Part shown: in pieces, positions 34,930 through 43,352 of the stretch
Position numbering within the stretch: position 1 is the first letter of the stretch
Layout of the letters: each line of letters opens with the position of its first letter
Assembly (NCBI GenBank): GCA_039033215.1
Contig: JBCCDA010000001.1
Location: 1 to 64,000 of the forward strand
DNA from: Thermohalobaculum sp039033215
GTDB taxonomy: Bacteria > Pseudomonadota > Alphaproteobacteria > Rhodobacterales > Rhodobacteraceae
Direction: 5' to 3'
Length of the DNA: 64,000 bases
Notes under the pieces: generated by a model
Told to the model about the DNA's origin: nothing
Database searches by the model: none
What the model saw: only the letters and a program-made list of their open reading frames with translations
Made by a program: the position numbers and the translations under genes

Positions 34930-36168
34930 TTATGCAGCGCGTGCGTGGGCCTGCTCGAGCACGCGAAGCCAGCCAAGCAGAGCCAGCAGCACGACCGCGA
35001 CCCCCGTCAGCATCCAAAGCGGGGTTGCGAACTCGCCCGTGGCCCCTGCAACCACACCGATGGACAGCGGGCCAAGGACTCCCCCGATCTCGGCGACCGT
35101 GAAGAACATCCCGCCAGCCATCCCGGCGCGTTCCGGGGGAACGCCCGGGGCATCCATGAGCAGGAGGATAGCGACAGTCATCATCGACGACCGCGCGATC
35201 CCCTGCAGGATCAGCCCGGTGGCCAGCCCGATGCTTGGCATCAGTTGCAGCAGCATCGTGGCGACGAGGATGCCGACGAACAGGGCGAACATGATTGGCA
35301 CGCGGCGGGCCGGTGTGGCGAAGCGCGGGATGAGCAGCGCGGCGGCCACACCGACGATCGTGGGGATCGAGGCCCAGTCGGACGCGCTCACCGGGTCCAT
35401 GCCCTTGGCGCGCAGGATCTCTGGCAGCCAGTTGGTCAGCCCATGGTTCAATAGGAAGATCCCGATGGACATCAACAGGACGATCTGAACCGTACGGAGC
35501 CGAGACAGTTCGACCAGCGCCGCCAACGAGTTGGCTTTCGACAGTCCGCCTACCTTGCCGTCGCGGGCGCGAGCCTCTGAATGCCGCGAGATCAGGAACC
35601 AGACGATCCCGGACGCCAATACAAACCCGGCGATGATCCAGAGCACGATGCGCCAGGATTCGACCGCCGGCAGAATGGACCGCTGCACCAGCCAAAGGAC
35701 CGAGATTCCGCCCAGCGCAGGTCCGGTCATGTAGATACCCATGGCCATGCCGCGTGAGGCACCCGTGAACCAGAGCGCGATCAGCTTTGGTGCCCCGATT
35801 GAGACAAGCGGCCCGCCGATGCCAAAGACGGCCACCGCGAAGAACATGAAGAGCTCGGAGTCCGCTGCTCCGCGCAATGCGAGCGACGCCGCCATGACGA
35901 CGGCCGACATCAACAAGCCGAGGGCAACGCCCGTGCGGTCCATCAACGCCCCGAGCGGAAGGGCGGCAGCAATGTAGGTCAGCTGCCAGGCACCCAACAC
36001 AGCCCCCATGCCGCCGGGGGCAGCACCCAGATCAGCCGCGATCTCGGTCACCATCGGTGCCATCGACGCAATGCAGAGACCGAACGAGAAGTACATCAGC
36101 CACACGCCGAAGAGCACGACCCAGCGGTAGGGATGGGGTTCTTCGTCGATCTTGCTTGGGCTGGTCAT
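34930..36168 (-). CDS. Major facilitator superfamily transporter
   Basis: A 412 aa protein with twelve hydrophobic segments. The loop between helices 2 and 3 has PLGALMDRTGVALGL, the MFS G-x-L-a-D-r-x-G motif. The remaining helices are rich in Gly, and the C-terminus ends in VLEQAHARAA. It resembles CynX/NNP-type or oxalate/formate-like MFS members, but substrate cannot be read. It lies 66 bases upstream of argB on the same strand. Confidence 0.85.
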   Translation of the reverse strand: MTSPSKIDEEPHPYRWVVLFGVWLMYFSFGLCIASMAPMVTEIAADLGAAPGGMGAVLGAWQLTYIAAALPLGALMDRTGVALGLLMSAVVMAASLALRGAADSELFMFFAVAVFGIGGPLVSIGAPKLIALWFTGASRGMAMGIYMTGPALGGISVLWLVQRSILPAVESWRIVLWIIAGFVLASGIVWFLISRHSEARARDGKVGGLSKANSLAALVELSRLRTVQIVLLMSIGIFLLNHGLTNWLPEILRAKGMDPVSASDWASIPTIVGVAAALLIPRFATPARRVPIMFALFVGILVATMLLQLMPSIGLATGLILQGIARSSMMTVAILLLMDAPGVPPERAGMAGGMFFTVAEIGGVLGPLSIGVVAGATGEFATPLWMLTGVAVVLLALLGWLRVLEQAHARAA

Positions 36169-36256
36169 GTCCCGGATCTAGCATGCTGCAAGTCCGACGC
36201 GAATCCGTCCCTTGATGGTTGATGACCGGCACCGCCGCACGCCGAGAATCGGTCTG

Positions 36257-36727
36257 TCACACGGCAACCCGTAGCTGGCGTAGTGCCTCCGCCCCGGCAA
36301 TCGCGGCGCTCATGGCCATGTTGAGGGACCGCACGCCATCCTTCATGGGGATGCGCAGGCGGGCATCTGCCGCCTCGTGCACCTCTTCGGGTAACCCGGC
36401 ACTTTCCCGGCCGATCAGCAGGACGTCGCCAGCCCGGAAGCTGAAGTCCCAGAGATCGCTTGTGCTGCGTGTCGTCATGGCGACCAGCCGTCCCTCTCGC
36501 GCCATCTCAAACTGCGTCCAAGATGCATGATGGGCGATTTCAGCGTGCGCTGCGTAGTCCAGGGCGCGAGACCGTACAGCGCCCAATGAGAAGGGAAATC
36601 CGCACGGTTCGATGACATCCAACGGCAGGCCCAGGCACGCGCAGGTTCGAATCACCATGCCCACGTTTGGGGCAAGGTCGGGCTGGAACAGCGCCAATCG
36701 GATCGATTTCTCACAGTTCGTAATCAT
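36257..36727 (-). CDS. trmL: tRNA (cytidine(34)-2'-O)-methyltransferase TrmL
   Basis: SPOUT-class RNA methyltransferase that modifies the wobble position of tRNA-Leu. The 156 aa length is right for TrmL, the shortest SpoU member. Motifs are RLALFQPDLAPNVGMVIRTCACLG (motif 1, split here), VLLIGRESAGLPEEV (motif 2) and RIPMKDGVRSLNMAMSAAIA (motif 3, the AdoMet knot). ATG 36727 is the only good start. It is divergent from petA with a 131-base gap. Confidence 0.93.
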   Translation of the reverse strand: MITNCEKSIRLALFQPDLAPNVGMVIRTCACLGLPLDVIEPCGFPFSLGAVRSRALDYAAHAEIAHHASWTQFEMAREGRLVAMTTRSTSDLWDFSFRAGDVLLIGRESAGLPEEVHEAADARLRIPMKDGVRSLNMAMSAAIAGAEALRQLRVAV

Positions 36728-36858
36728 GTGCGTCGGCTTGTCCGCTGGACCCGTGTCATTTCCATACGATATTGCGCACCGTAAGCAGAGCCCCTAAGGG
36801 GCGAGGTGGATAGGTCGGTCTGCTCACACGGACCACCCGATGCAGGATGGAGAGAGAC

Positions 36859-37404
36859 GTGTCCGGAGACGGAAACCGCCGCGATTTTCTGTATGTCGCA
36901 ACAGGCGCATCAGGCGCCATTGTCGTCGGCGCCGCTGTTTGGCCGCTGGTAGACCAGATGAACCCTTCGGCCGACGTGCTCGCCCTCGCCTCGATCGAGG
37001 TCGATGTGTCCAGCATGGATCCGGGATCGCAGTTGACGGTGAAGTGGCGCGGCAAGCCCGTGTTCATCCGCCGCCGGACCGATCGTGAGATCCAGGCTGC
37101 CCGGGATGTGGCGCTCGCAGACTTGCCAGATGGCGAGGCGCGCAATGCGAACCGAGACGGAGCGGATGCAGAGGACCAGAACCGGACGCTGGATCCGGAT
37201 GGCGAGTGGCTGGTGATGATGGGTGTCTGTACCCACCTCGGGTGCGTGCCTCTTTCGGACTCCGGAGACTTCAACGCGTGGTTCTGCCCCTGCCATGGGT
37301 CACACTACGACACGTCAGGACGTATCCGTAAGGGGCCGGCGCCCGAAAACCTGCCGGTACCACAGGCACAGTTCGTGTCCGAAAACGTGATCAAGCTGGG
37401 CTAA
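36859..37404 (+). CDS. petA: Ubiquinol-cytochrome c reductase Rieske iron-sulfur subunit
   Basis: Rieske subunit of the bc1 complex. The 181 aa protein has an N-terminal twin-arginine motif RRDFLYVATGASGAI, which forms the Tat-inserted membrane anchor, and two cluster-binding boxes, CTHLGC and CPCHGSHYDTSG, with the two Cys and two His ligands and the disulfide Cys pair all present. The start is read as GTG 36859, with GGAGAG just upstream; ATG 36847, four codons earlier, is the alternative. It is the first gene of petABC. A small hairpin (GCCCC-TAA-GGGGC, 36790-36802) stands in the leader. Confidence 0.95.
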   Translation: MSGDGNRRDFLYVATGASGAIVVGAAVWPLVDQMNPSADVLALASIEVDVSSMDPGSQLTVKWRGKPVFIRRRTDREIQAARDVALADLPDGEARNANRDGADAEDQNRTLDPDGEWLVMMGVCTHLGCVPLSDSGDFNAWFCPCHGSHYDTSGRIRKGPAPENLPVPQAQFVSENVIKLG

Positions 37405-37414
37405 GGAGATCTCC

Positions 37415-38743
37415 ATGGCCGGAATTCCGCACGAGCCGTACGAACCGGGTACCAAGATCGAGAAGTGGGTTGACCGCCGCCTGCCGATCGGCGGCATCAT
37501 CCACTCGACGCTGACGATCCCAACGCCGAAGAACCTGAACTGGATGTGGATCTGGGGCATCGTCCTCACCGTCTGCCTTGCACTTCAGATCATCACCGGG
37601 ATCGCGTTGGTCATGCACTATGTGCCTGACACCGAGAAAGCTTTCGCCTCGGTCGAACACATCATGCGTAACGTGAACGGCGGCTGGCTGCTTCGCTACG
37701 CGCACCAGAACGGCGCGATGCTGTTCTTCGCGGCAGTGTACCTGCACATCTTCCGCGGCCTCTATTACGGGTCTTACAAGGAACCGCGCGAGATCACGTG
37801 GATCCTGGGTATCCTCATCTATCTTCTGATGATGGCAACGGCTTTCATGGGCTACGTGTTGCCCTGGGGCCAGATGTCATTCTGGGGCGCCACCGTCATC
37901 ACGAACCTGTTCTCGGCCATCCCGCTGATCGGCGACGATATCGTCGTATGGTTGTGGGGTGGGTTCTCTGTCGACAACCCCACGCTGACGCGCTTCTTCT
38001 CGCTGCACTACCTGATGCCGTTCCTGATCGCGGGTCTGGTCGTGCTGCACATCTGGGCGTTCCATTCGACGGGTAACAACAACCCGACGGGCGTGGAAGT
38101 CCGGCGCGACTCGGTTGACGTTGCCAAGCGAGACACCGTGCCGTTCTGGCCCTACTACGTGATCAAGGATCTCTACGCATTGGCGCTGATTTTGGCGGTC
38201 TTTGTCTTGATCGTCTTCTTCATGCCGAACTTCCTTGGGCACCCCGACAACTACATCGAGGCGAACCCGCTCGCCACGCCCGCGCACATCGTTCCCGAGT
38301 GGTACTTCCTGCCATTCTACGCGATCCTGAGGGCAATCACGGACGACCTCTGGATCATCCAGATCCTGCCGATCGACGGCAAGCTGGGCGGTGTGCTGGC
38401 GATGTTTGGTGCCATCGCGGTGCTGGCAGTTGTACCGTGGCTGGACACTAGCCGCGTGCGGTCGGGCCGCTATCGCCCGCAGTTCAAGTGGTTCTTCTGG
38501 CTGCTGGTCTTCGACTTCTTCCTGCTAATGTGGGTTGGGGCGATGCCCGCGGAGGAGCCTTTTGCCACGATCTCGTTGCTGGGAACTGTCTACTGGTTCG
38601 CGTACTTTCTGGTGATCCTCCCGCTCCTGGGAATTACCGAAAAGCCGCTGCCACAGCCTGCAACGATTGAAGAAGCGTTCGACGCCGAGCATCCGCCGGA
38701 GCCGCGCTCGACAGGTGGCGCCGTTGCCACGCCGGCAGAATAA
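37415..38743 (+). CDS. petB: Cytochrome b of the bc1 complex
   Basis: Di-haem membrane subunit that carries both quinone sites. The 442 aa protein has eight transmembrane helices and the ligand histidines for haems bL and bH on helices B and D (RYAHQNGAMLFFAAVYLHIF and HYLMPFLIAGLVVLHIWAFH). GYVLPWGQMSFWGATVITNL and the PEWY motif of the Qo site (IVPEWYFLPFYAILR) are intact. The C-terminal extension beyond helix H, with Pro- and Glu-rich sequence, is usual in Rhodobacter relatives. It lies 10 bases after petA. Confidence 0.97.
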   Translation: MAGIPHEPYEPGTKIEKWVDRRLPIGGIIHSTLTIPTPKNLNWMWIWGIVLTVCLALQIITGIALVMHYVPDTEKAFASVEHIMRNVNGGWLLRYAHQNGAMLFFAAVYLHIFRGLYYGSYKEPREITWILGILIYLLMMATAFMGYVLPWGQMSFWGATVITNLFSAIPLIGDDIVVWLWGGFSVDNPTLTRFFSLHYLMPFLIAGLVVLHIWAFHSTGNNNPTGVEVRRDSVDVAKRDTVPFWPYYVIKDLYALALILAVFVLIVFFMPNFLGHPDNYIEANPLATPAHIVPEWYFLPFYAILRAITDDLWIIQILPIDGKLGGVLAMFGAIAVLAVVPWLDTSRVRSGRYRPQFKWFFWLLVFDFFLLMWVGAMPAEEPFATISLLGTVYWFAYFLVILPLLGITEKPLPQPATIEEAFDAEHPPEPRSTGGAVATPAE

Positions 38744-38764
38744 GCCGGTCGAGGAGAGAAAGAG

Positions 38765-39685
38765 ATGATGAAGAACCACATCATTCCGACGGTGCTTGCA
38801 GTTGGGCTCGCGCTTCCAGGGGCCGCCCTTGCAGCCGGCGGCGAGACCATCGTCGAGGATCCTGCGTTTTCGTTCGAGGGACCTTTCGGCACGTACGACC
38901 GGATGCAACTTCAGCGCGGGTTCCAGGTGTTCCAGGAAGTCTGCGCGGCATGTCACGGCATGAAGTTCGTGTCATTCCGTAGTCTGGGAGAGCCAGGTGG
39001 GCCGGAGTTCCCCGCCGAGCAGGTCAAGGCGATCGCCGCACTCTACGAGCTTCCCGCAACACCGGGCGAGCCGTTCGTCGATTCGTCGGGGGAGCGTCAG
39101 GAGGAAGCCATCTATGGCGATCTGCGCATGGCACTGCCGACCGACAGTTTCCCGGCAAATGACAGCCAGAACGCTCCGGACCTCAGCCTGATGGCCAAGG
39201 CACGGGCGGGCTTTCATGGTCCATCGGGCCTGTTGCTGAATCAGCTAAGGAAGGGCATCGGTGGCCCCGAGTACATCTACTCACTGATGACCGGGTATGT
39301 AGATCCCCCAGCATGTGCGCCGGAGGACTTCGACGGATGGTACAACACCGCATTCGGTGCAGGTGGCTATCCGGAAGAGTGCAAGGATGAAAAGGGCAAG
39401 CACACTACGCCCGGGTCATGGATCTCCATGCCGCCGCCTCTGATGGAAGGTCTGATCGAGTATCAGGTTTATGGTGGTGATGAGAACACACCGCTGGCGC
39501 CGGAGGCGACTGTCGAGCAGATGGCCATGGACCTCTCGGCGTTCATGATGTGGACTGCCGAACCGAAGATGGTCGAACGCAAGGAGGCTGGCTTTCGGAA
39601 CTTGGTTTTCATCCTGCTGCTCGCTGTGCTGCTCTACTACACCAACAAAAAGCTCTGGATGCCGATCAAACATCGGGAAGAGTGA
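38765..39685 (+). CDS. petC: Cytochrome c1 of the bc1 complex
   Basis: Membrane-anchored c-type cytochrome that takes electrons from the Rieske protein. The 306 aa precursor has a Sec signal (HIIPTVLAVGLALPGAALA), a CAACHG haem site (residues about 60-65 of the precursor), the conserved ARAGFHGPSG region, and a C-terminal anchor (FRNLVFILLLAVLLYYTNKKLW). The axial Met is probably in WISMPPPLMEG. It starts 21 bases after petB, behind GAGGAGAGAAAG. The operon ends at the terminator 28 bases downstream. Confidence 0.96.
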   Translation: MMKNHIIPTVLAVGLALPGAALAAGGETIVEDPAFSFEGPFGTYDRMQLQRGFQVFQEVCAACHGMKFVSFRSLGEPGGPEFPAEQVKAIAALYELPATPGEPFVDSSGERQEEAIYGDLRMALPTDSFPANDSQNAPDLSLMAKARAGFHGPSGLLLNQLRKGIGGPEYIYSLMTGYVDPPACAPEDFDGWYNTAFGAGGYPEECKDEKGKHTTPGSWISMPPPLMEGLIEYQVYGGDENTPLAPEATVEQMAMDLSAFMMWTAEPKMVERKEAGFRNLVFILLLAVLLYYTNKKLWMPIKHREE

Positions 39686-39712
39686 CGAGACGTCACCGGT
39701 AGCTGCTGATGT

Positions 39713-39741
39713 AAACCCCGTCCGGCATCCGGGCGGGGTTT
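39713..39741 (+). terminator. Intrinsic terminator of petABC
   Basis: AAACCCCG (39713-39720) pairs with CGGGGTTT (39734-39741), and the inner CCGG / CCGG extends the stem around a CAT loop. The stem runs into TTTCTCGTT. It is the best intrinsic terminator in the window and separates petABC from aroC. Confidence 0.9.
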
Positions 39742-39813
39742 CTCGTTGCATCAATTTGCGCTAAGGCCGCGCCGGATTCTCTGGAACATCCGCGTCAGGA
39801 TCACGAGCAGACA

Positions 39814-40923
39814 ATGTCTTTCAACACATTTGGACACATCTTCAGGGTGACGACGTGGGGTGAGAGCCACGGGCCCGCGCTCGGCGCGACCGTAGACGGC
39901 TGTCCGCCCGGGGTTGCGCTGGACGAGGGCTCGATACAGCACTGGCTGGATCGTCGGCGACCTGGGCAAAACCGTTTCACTACCCAGCGCCGCGAGCCCG
40001 ACACCGTGGAGATACTGTCCGGGGTCTTCGAAGGGTACACGACGGGGACGCCGATCCAGCTGATGATCCGCAATCAGGATCAGCGCTCGAAGGACTACGG
40101 CGATATCGTTGAGAAGTTTCGTCCGGGACATGCGGACTACACTTATTGGGTTAAGTACGGGATTCGCGACCACCGCGGCGGTGGGCGCTCGTCTGCACGG
40201 GAGACCGCAGCGCGGGTCGCGGCGGGCGGTGTTGCACGGGCGGTTCTTGCGCAGTTGGTTCCCGAACTGTCGATCCGCGGCGCCATGGTGCAGATGGGCC
40301 CTCGCAAGATTGATCGCGCCGCGTGGGATTGGGGGCAGATCGAAGAAAACCCGTTTTGGACCCCCGATCCGGCCGCAGCTGAGGACTGGGCTGCCTATCT
40401 CGATGATCTTCGGAAATCCGGGAACTCCGTCGGGGCGGTGATCGAAGTTGTAGGTTCAGGCGTCCCGCCGGGTCTGGGAGCTCCAATCTACGCCAAACTG
40501 GACTCGGATCTCGCCGCAGCGATGATGTCCATCAACGCGGTCAAGGGCGTGGAGATTGGCGCAGGGATGGCGGCAGCGGCGTTGACTGGCGTGGAGAATG
40601 CGGACGAGATGGCCTGGGGCAACGACGGTGCGCGTTTTCTGTCCAATGAGGCCGGCGGCGTTCTGGGCGGCATCTCGACTGGGCAGGATGTGGTCGTAAG
40701 GTTTGCCGTGAAGCCCACGAGTTCGATTCTCACGCCACGCCAGACGATCGACAAGGAAGGCAACCGAACCGAGATTGTCACCAAGGGGCGGCATGATCCC
40801 TGTGTCGGCATCCGCGCCGTACCTGTGGGCGAGGCGATGATGGCGTGCGTGTTGCTCGATCAGGTCCTGCTGCACCGGGCCCAGATGGGAAGCAATCGAG
40901 GTGACGTAGGGCCGGCGTTGTAA
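39814..40923 (+). CDS. aroC: Chorismate synthase
   Basis: Last step of the shikimate pathway: EPSP to chorismate with reduced FMN. The 369 aa protein has all three family signatures: FRVTTWGESHGPALG (signature 1), RSSARETAARVAAGGVARA (signature 2) and ISTGQDVVVRFAVKPTSS (in the third region). The catalytic His17-type residue lies in GESHGPA and His106-type in DHRGGGRSS. ATG 39814 gives MSFNTFGHIF, the usual start. It stands alone, with queD convergent downstream. Confidence 0.96.
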   Translation: MSFNTFGHIFRVTTWGESHGPALGATVDGCPPGVALDEGSIQHWLDRRRPGQNRFTTQRREPDTVEILSGVFEGYTTGTPIQLMIRNQDQRSKDYGDIVEKFRPGHADYTYWVKYGIRDHRGGGRSSARETAARVAAGGVARAVLAQLVPELSIRGAMVQMGPRKIDRAAWDWGQIEENPFWTPDPAAAEDWAAYLDDLRKSGNSVGAVIEVVGSGVPPGLGAPIYAKLDSDLAAAMMSINAVKGVEIGAGMAAAALTGVENADEMAWGNDGARFLSNEAGGVLGGISTGQDVVVRFAVKPTSSILTPRQTIDKEGNRTEIVTKGRHDPCVGIRAVPVGEAMMACVLLDQVLLHRAQMGSNRGDVGPAL

Positions 40924-40928
40924 CCGGG

Positions 40929-40950
40929 CTCTTTGCGCGGGCGCAAAGAG
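40929..40950 (+). terminator. Hairpin after aroC
   Basis: CTCTTTGCGC-GG-GCGCAAAGAG is a perfect 10+10 inverted repeat starting 5 bases after the aroC stop. No T-run follows, so it is an incomplete intrinsic terminator on either strand. A second, longer inverted repeat TCGGTC (40964-40969) / GACCGA (41004-41009) follows before the queD stop. The pair may act as a bidirectional end between the convergent genes. Confidence 0.5.
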
Positions 40951-41012
40951 ATGCGCCTTACCCTCGGTCTGCGGCTACGCCTGGCCCGAGGCGCTGGCGC
41001 CCGGACCGACAC

Positions 41013-41378
41013 TCACTGCCCAAAGTAACTGCAGCCCTCGCCACAACTGCCGCGCCGGACTGTGACGCGATAGAGGCCTGGAAGGTGCGGGGTGGCGCGC
41101 TCCCAGATGTACCTGGTGATGTTCTCGAGAGTAGGCAGACCAAGGTCAGGGACTTCATTCAGGTAGGTGTGGTCGAGCGTCTTGCGGATCGGGTCGAGCA
41201 CGCGTTCCACCTCTTCGAAGTCGCAGATCCAGCCGGTATCCGCCGCAGGCCTTCCCCTGAGGACGATCTCGGCCTTGAAGGAATGACCGTGGATATTGGC
41301 GTACCGATGCCCTTCGGCTACGTTCGCCCCCAACTGGTGCGCCGCCTCGAACGTAAATTCCTTGAAGATCTCGATCAT
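41013..41378 (-). CDS. queD: 6-carboxytetrahydropterin synthase (QueD), atypical active site
   Basis: A 121 aa T-fold enzyme of the 7-deazaguanine (queuosine precursor) pathway, at the end of queC-queE-queD. Zinc ligands His14, His30 and His32 are present (AAHQL, HGHSF). E. coli QueD has Cys in CxxxHGH at this point; here the segment is HRYANIHGH, with Tyr26 where the catalytic Cys27 should be. The substrate-binding Glu near the C-terminus is not obvious (SCGEGCSYFGQ matches the E. coli TCTAGCIYRGE region). The enzyme may use another residue (Cys52 in GWICDF is a candidate) or do a related reaction. There is a 74-base gap to queE. Confidence 0.88.
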   Translation of the reverse strand: MIEIFKEFTFEAAHQLGANVAEGHRYANIHGHSFKAEIVLRGRPAADTGWICDFEEVERVLDPIRKTLDHTYLNEVPDLGLPTLENITRYIWERATPHLPGLYRVTVRRGSCGEGCSYFGQ

Positions 41379-41452
41379 TTCCGGGTCTCCTGTCGGGCGC
41401 GGCTGATCTCACAGCCCGGCAGGGGGGTCAAGTTCTGCGATGCCGAAATCGT

Positions 41453-42085
41453 TCAGGGGATGCCGAGCGATTTGTGAGACTGAACGGAGAGGCGCCAGCG
41501 GGGATCTTCCTTGCAGAAATCGATGGCTGCAAGTGTGTTACGTGCGATCAGTGGACCGTCCATCGGCTGGATGAGGCGGTACCGGAACGCAAGCCCGACG
41601 AAATCATCGGGATGGTTCTCGTCCTGAGGATAGACAAGCTTCAGCTCATCGCCTGTGGTTTGCGCAAGGGTTGCCTGCGCCTTGGGGCTGACGCAGATCC
41701 AATCAATGCCATCGGGTGCGGCGATCGTTCCGTTCGTCTCGACCGCGATCTCGAACTCCTGTGCGTGCAGCGCCTCGATCAGTGCCGGATCAAGCTGCAG
41801 CAGTGGCTCACCGCCGGTACAGACGACGAAGCGGTTTGGCCCGTCTTCCGGCCAGTGCGCCGCTACGGCCTCTGCAAGCGCCACGGCGTTTGCGAATCTG
41901 CCCCCCCCGACTCCGTCGACACCCACGAAGTCCGTATCGCAGAACCGGCAAACGGCCGTCGCCCGGTCCCGCTCCAGCCCGGACCAAAGGTTGCATCCCG
42001 CAAAGCGCAGGAACACCGCAGGCCGGCCGGCCTGAACGCCTTCGCCCTGCAGCGTGTAGAAGATCTCCTTCACGGCATAGCTCAT
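41453..42085 (-). CDS. queE: 7-carboxy-7-deazaguanine synthase (QueE)
   Basis: Radical SAM enzyme that converts 6-carboxytetrahydropterin to 7-carboxy-7-deazaguanine. The 210 aa protein has the QueE-type cluster motif C-x14-C-x2-C (FAGCNLW ... VCRFCDTDF), instead of the usual CxxxCxxC. It also has IFYTLQGEGVQAGRPAVFLR, VVCTGGEPLLQLD (the GGE motif) and VETNGTI. ATG 42085 overlaps the queC stop by 4 bases (ATGA), so the two are coupled. The frame is open upstream to 42190, but only inside queC. Confidence 0.94.
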   Translation of the reverse strand: MSYAVKEIFYTLQGEGVQAGRPAVFLRFAGCNLWSGLERDRATAVCRFCDTDFVGVDGVGGGRFANAVALAEAVAAHWPEDGPNRFVVCTGGEPLLQLDPALIEALHAQEFEIAVETNGTIAAPDGIDWICVSPKAQATLAQTTGDELKLVYPQDENHPDDFVGLAFRYRLIQPMDGPLIARNTLAAIDFCKEDPRWRLSVQSHKSLGIP

Positions 42086-42780
42086 GACGCTGTCCACCTC
42101 TCCCATCCGGCGGCGCGTAGCTCGCAAGCCGGGCAGGACCCGCAGCCAAAACCCCATGGGTGCTCGTGCGTCCGGTCGCCGAGGTAGCACGAATGGGAAT
42201 GCGCGCGGATTTCAGCGACCAGAGCGGCACCACCAAGCTCATCGGCCATCGCCCAGGTGCCAGCCTTGTCGACGAACATCAGAGGTGTGTGCAGCACAAA
42301 CCGCGTCTCCATGCCGAGGTTCAGCGCAACCTGAAGCGCCTTGATCGTGTCGTCGCGGCAATCCGGATAACCAGAGTAGTCTGTTTCGCAAACACCCGTG
42401 ACAAGGTGCTTCACACCCCTGCGGTAGGCCAATGCGCCTGCGAGCGTCAGGAACATGATGTTCCGTCCCGGCACAAAGGTCGTCGGCAGACCGTTCGTTC
42501 CCATTTCGATCGCGACTTCTTCGATCATCGCGGTCCCGCCGAGCTGCGCAAGCGTCGGCAGATCGAGGACGGTGTCGTTTCCGAGACGGGCGTCCCAATC
42601 GGACCTGAACGCTCTGATCGCCTTGATCAGGGTCTGACGCTGATCCAGTTCGACCCGGTGACGTTGGCCATAGTCGAACCCGATTGTCTCGACACGGTCA
42701 AAGCGGTCGAGTGCCCAGACTAGGCATGTCGCGCTGTCCTGGCCGCCGGAAAACAACACAAGGGCTGCCGTCTCGTCCAT
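42082..42780 (-). CDS. queC: 7-cyano-7-deazaguanine synthase (QueC)
   Basis: ATP-dependent enzyme that turns 7-carboxy-7-deazaguanine into preQ0. The 232 aa protein has the PP-loop VLFSGGQDSATCL and the following IGFDYGQRHRVEL. It also has VPGRNIMFLTLAGALAYRRG, and at the C-terminus the zinc-binding Cys set (SCYLGDRTHEHPWGFGCGSCPACELR, four Cys). It is the first gene of queCED. preQ0 leads to queuosine in tRNA. Confidence 0.96.
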   Translation of the reverse strand: MDETAALVLFSGGQDSATCLVWALDRFDRVETIGFDYGQRHRVELDQRQTLIKAIRAFRSDWDARLGNDTVLDLPTLAQLGGTAMIEEVAIEMGTNGLPTTFVPGRNIMFLTLAGALAYRRGVKHLVTGVCETDYSGYPDCRDDTIKALQVALNLGMETRFVLHTPLMFVDKAGTWAMADELGGAALVAEIRAHSHSCYLGDRTHEHPWGFGCGSCPACELRAAGWERWTAS

Positions 42781-42818
42781 CGGGCCCGCTCCTAGCGTTC
42801 ACCGGCCCACAGGGCCGG

Positions 42819-42943
42819 CCGGTCGGAAGGTCCCCGTCGCGCGTCAGCGCGCCGGGGACCGCGCGAAATCTGGTCTTGCCTAACCAACAGCCGGTCGGAA
42901 GGGTCGCTGCGCCCGCAGGGCGGAGCGGTCCGCGAGAAACCAG
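42819..42943. repeat. Two copies of a hairpin-forming repeat between the HIT gene and queC
   Basis: Copy A (about 42819-42873) and copy B (42891-42943) share the left flank CCGGTCGGAAGG and a right flank of the form CGCGNGAAAYC. Each encloses a GC-rich stem. In A it is GGTCCCCG / CGGGGACC (42829-42836 / 42853-42860) with an inner GCGCG / CGCGC stem. In B it is CGCTGCGCCC / GGGCGGAGCG (42905-42914 / 42918-42927) with one mismatch. The stems differ in sequence but pair, the pattern of a structural (REP-like) element. They lie in the 174-base gap between two minus-strand genes. Confidence 0.6.
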
Positions 42944-42954
42944 GTTGATCGCAT

Positions 42955-43341
42955 TCAGCCATTTGCGCGTTTGAGCATGGGTCCGGTCGAGGCGCCCCCC
43001 ACGACGTGCACATGGAGATGCGGCACCTCCTGGTTTCCGTCCTCACCTGCGTTCGAGAGCATCCGAAAACCGTTGCCGCCTACCGGCTCGGCGACGCCGG
43101 TCTTGCGGCAGACCGCGCCAAGGGCCCGGACGAAATCCACAATCTCGGCCTCGCTGGCCTCGGCGGCGAAATGATCTGCGTTCACGTAAGGGCCCTTTGG
43201 AATCACCAGCACGTGGACGGGTCTTTGCGGCTCGATATCCTCGAACGCGAGCGTGTGGTCTGTCTCCAGCACGGTCTTGTTCGGGATCTCGCCGCGCAGG
43301 ATCCTGGCGAAGATGTTCTGCTCGTCGTAGCTGTAACTCAT
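42955..43341 (-). CDS. HIT-family nucleotide-binding protein
   Basis: A 128 aa member of the HIT superfamily. It begins MSYSYDEQNIFARILRGEIP, the usual HinT-type start, and its catalytic triad motif is HLHVHVVGG. It probably hydrolyses purine nucleoside phosphoramidates. ATG 43341 has GGAG six bases before it. An in-frame ATG 43356 overlaps the stop of the glycosyltransferase by 4 bases, so coupling to that gene is possible with either start. Confidence 0.93.
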   Translation of the reverse strand: MSYSYDEQNIFARILRGEIPNKTVLETDHTLAFEDIEPQRPVHVLVIPKGPYVNADHFAAEASEAEIVDFVRALGAVCRKTGVAEPVGGNGFRMLSNAGEDGNQEVPHLHVHVVGGASTGPMLKRANG

Positions 43342-43352
43342 GGCCGCTCCGG

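Noticed and set aside
42781..42954. preQ1 riboswitch upstream of queC
   Set aside because: The gap holds two GC-rich hairpins but nothing like the short A-rich preQ1 aptamer, and there is no sign of a terminator/antiterminator choice near the queC start.
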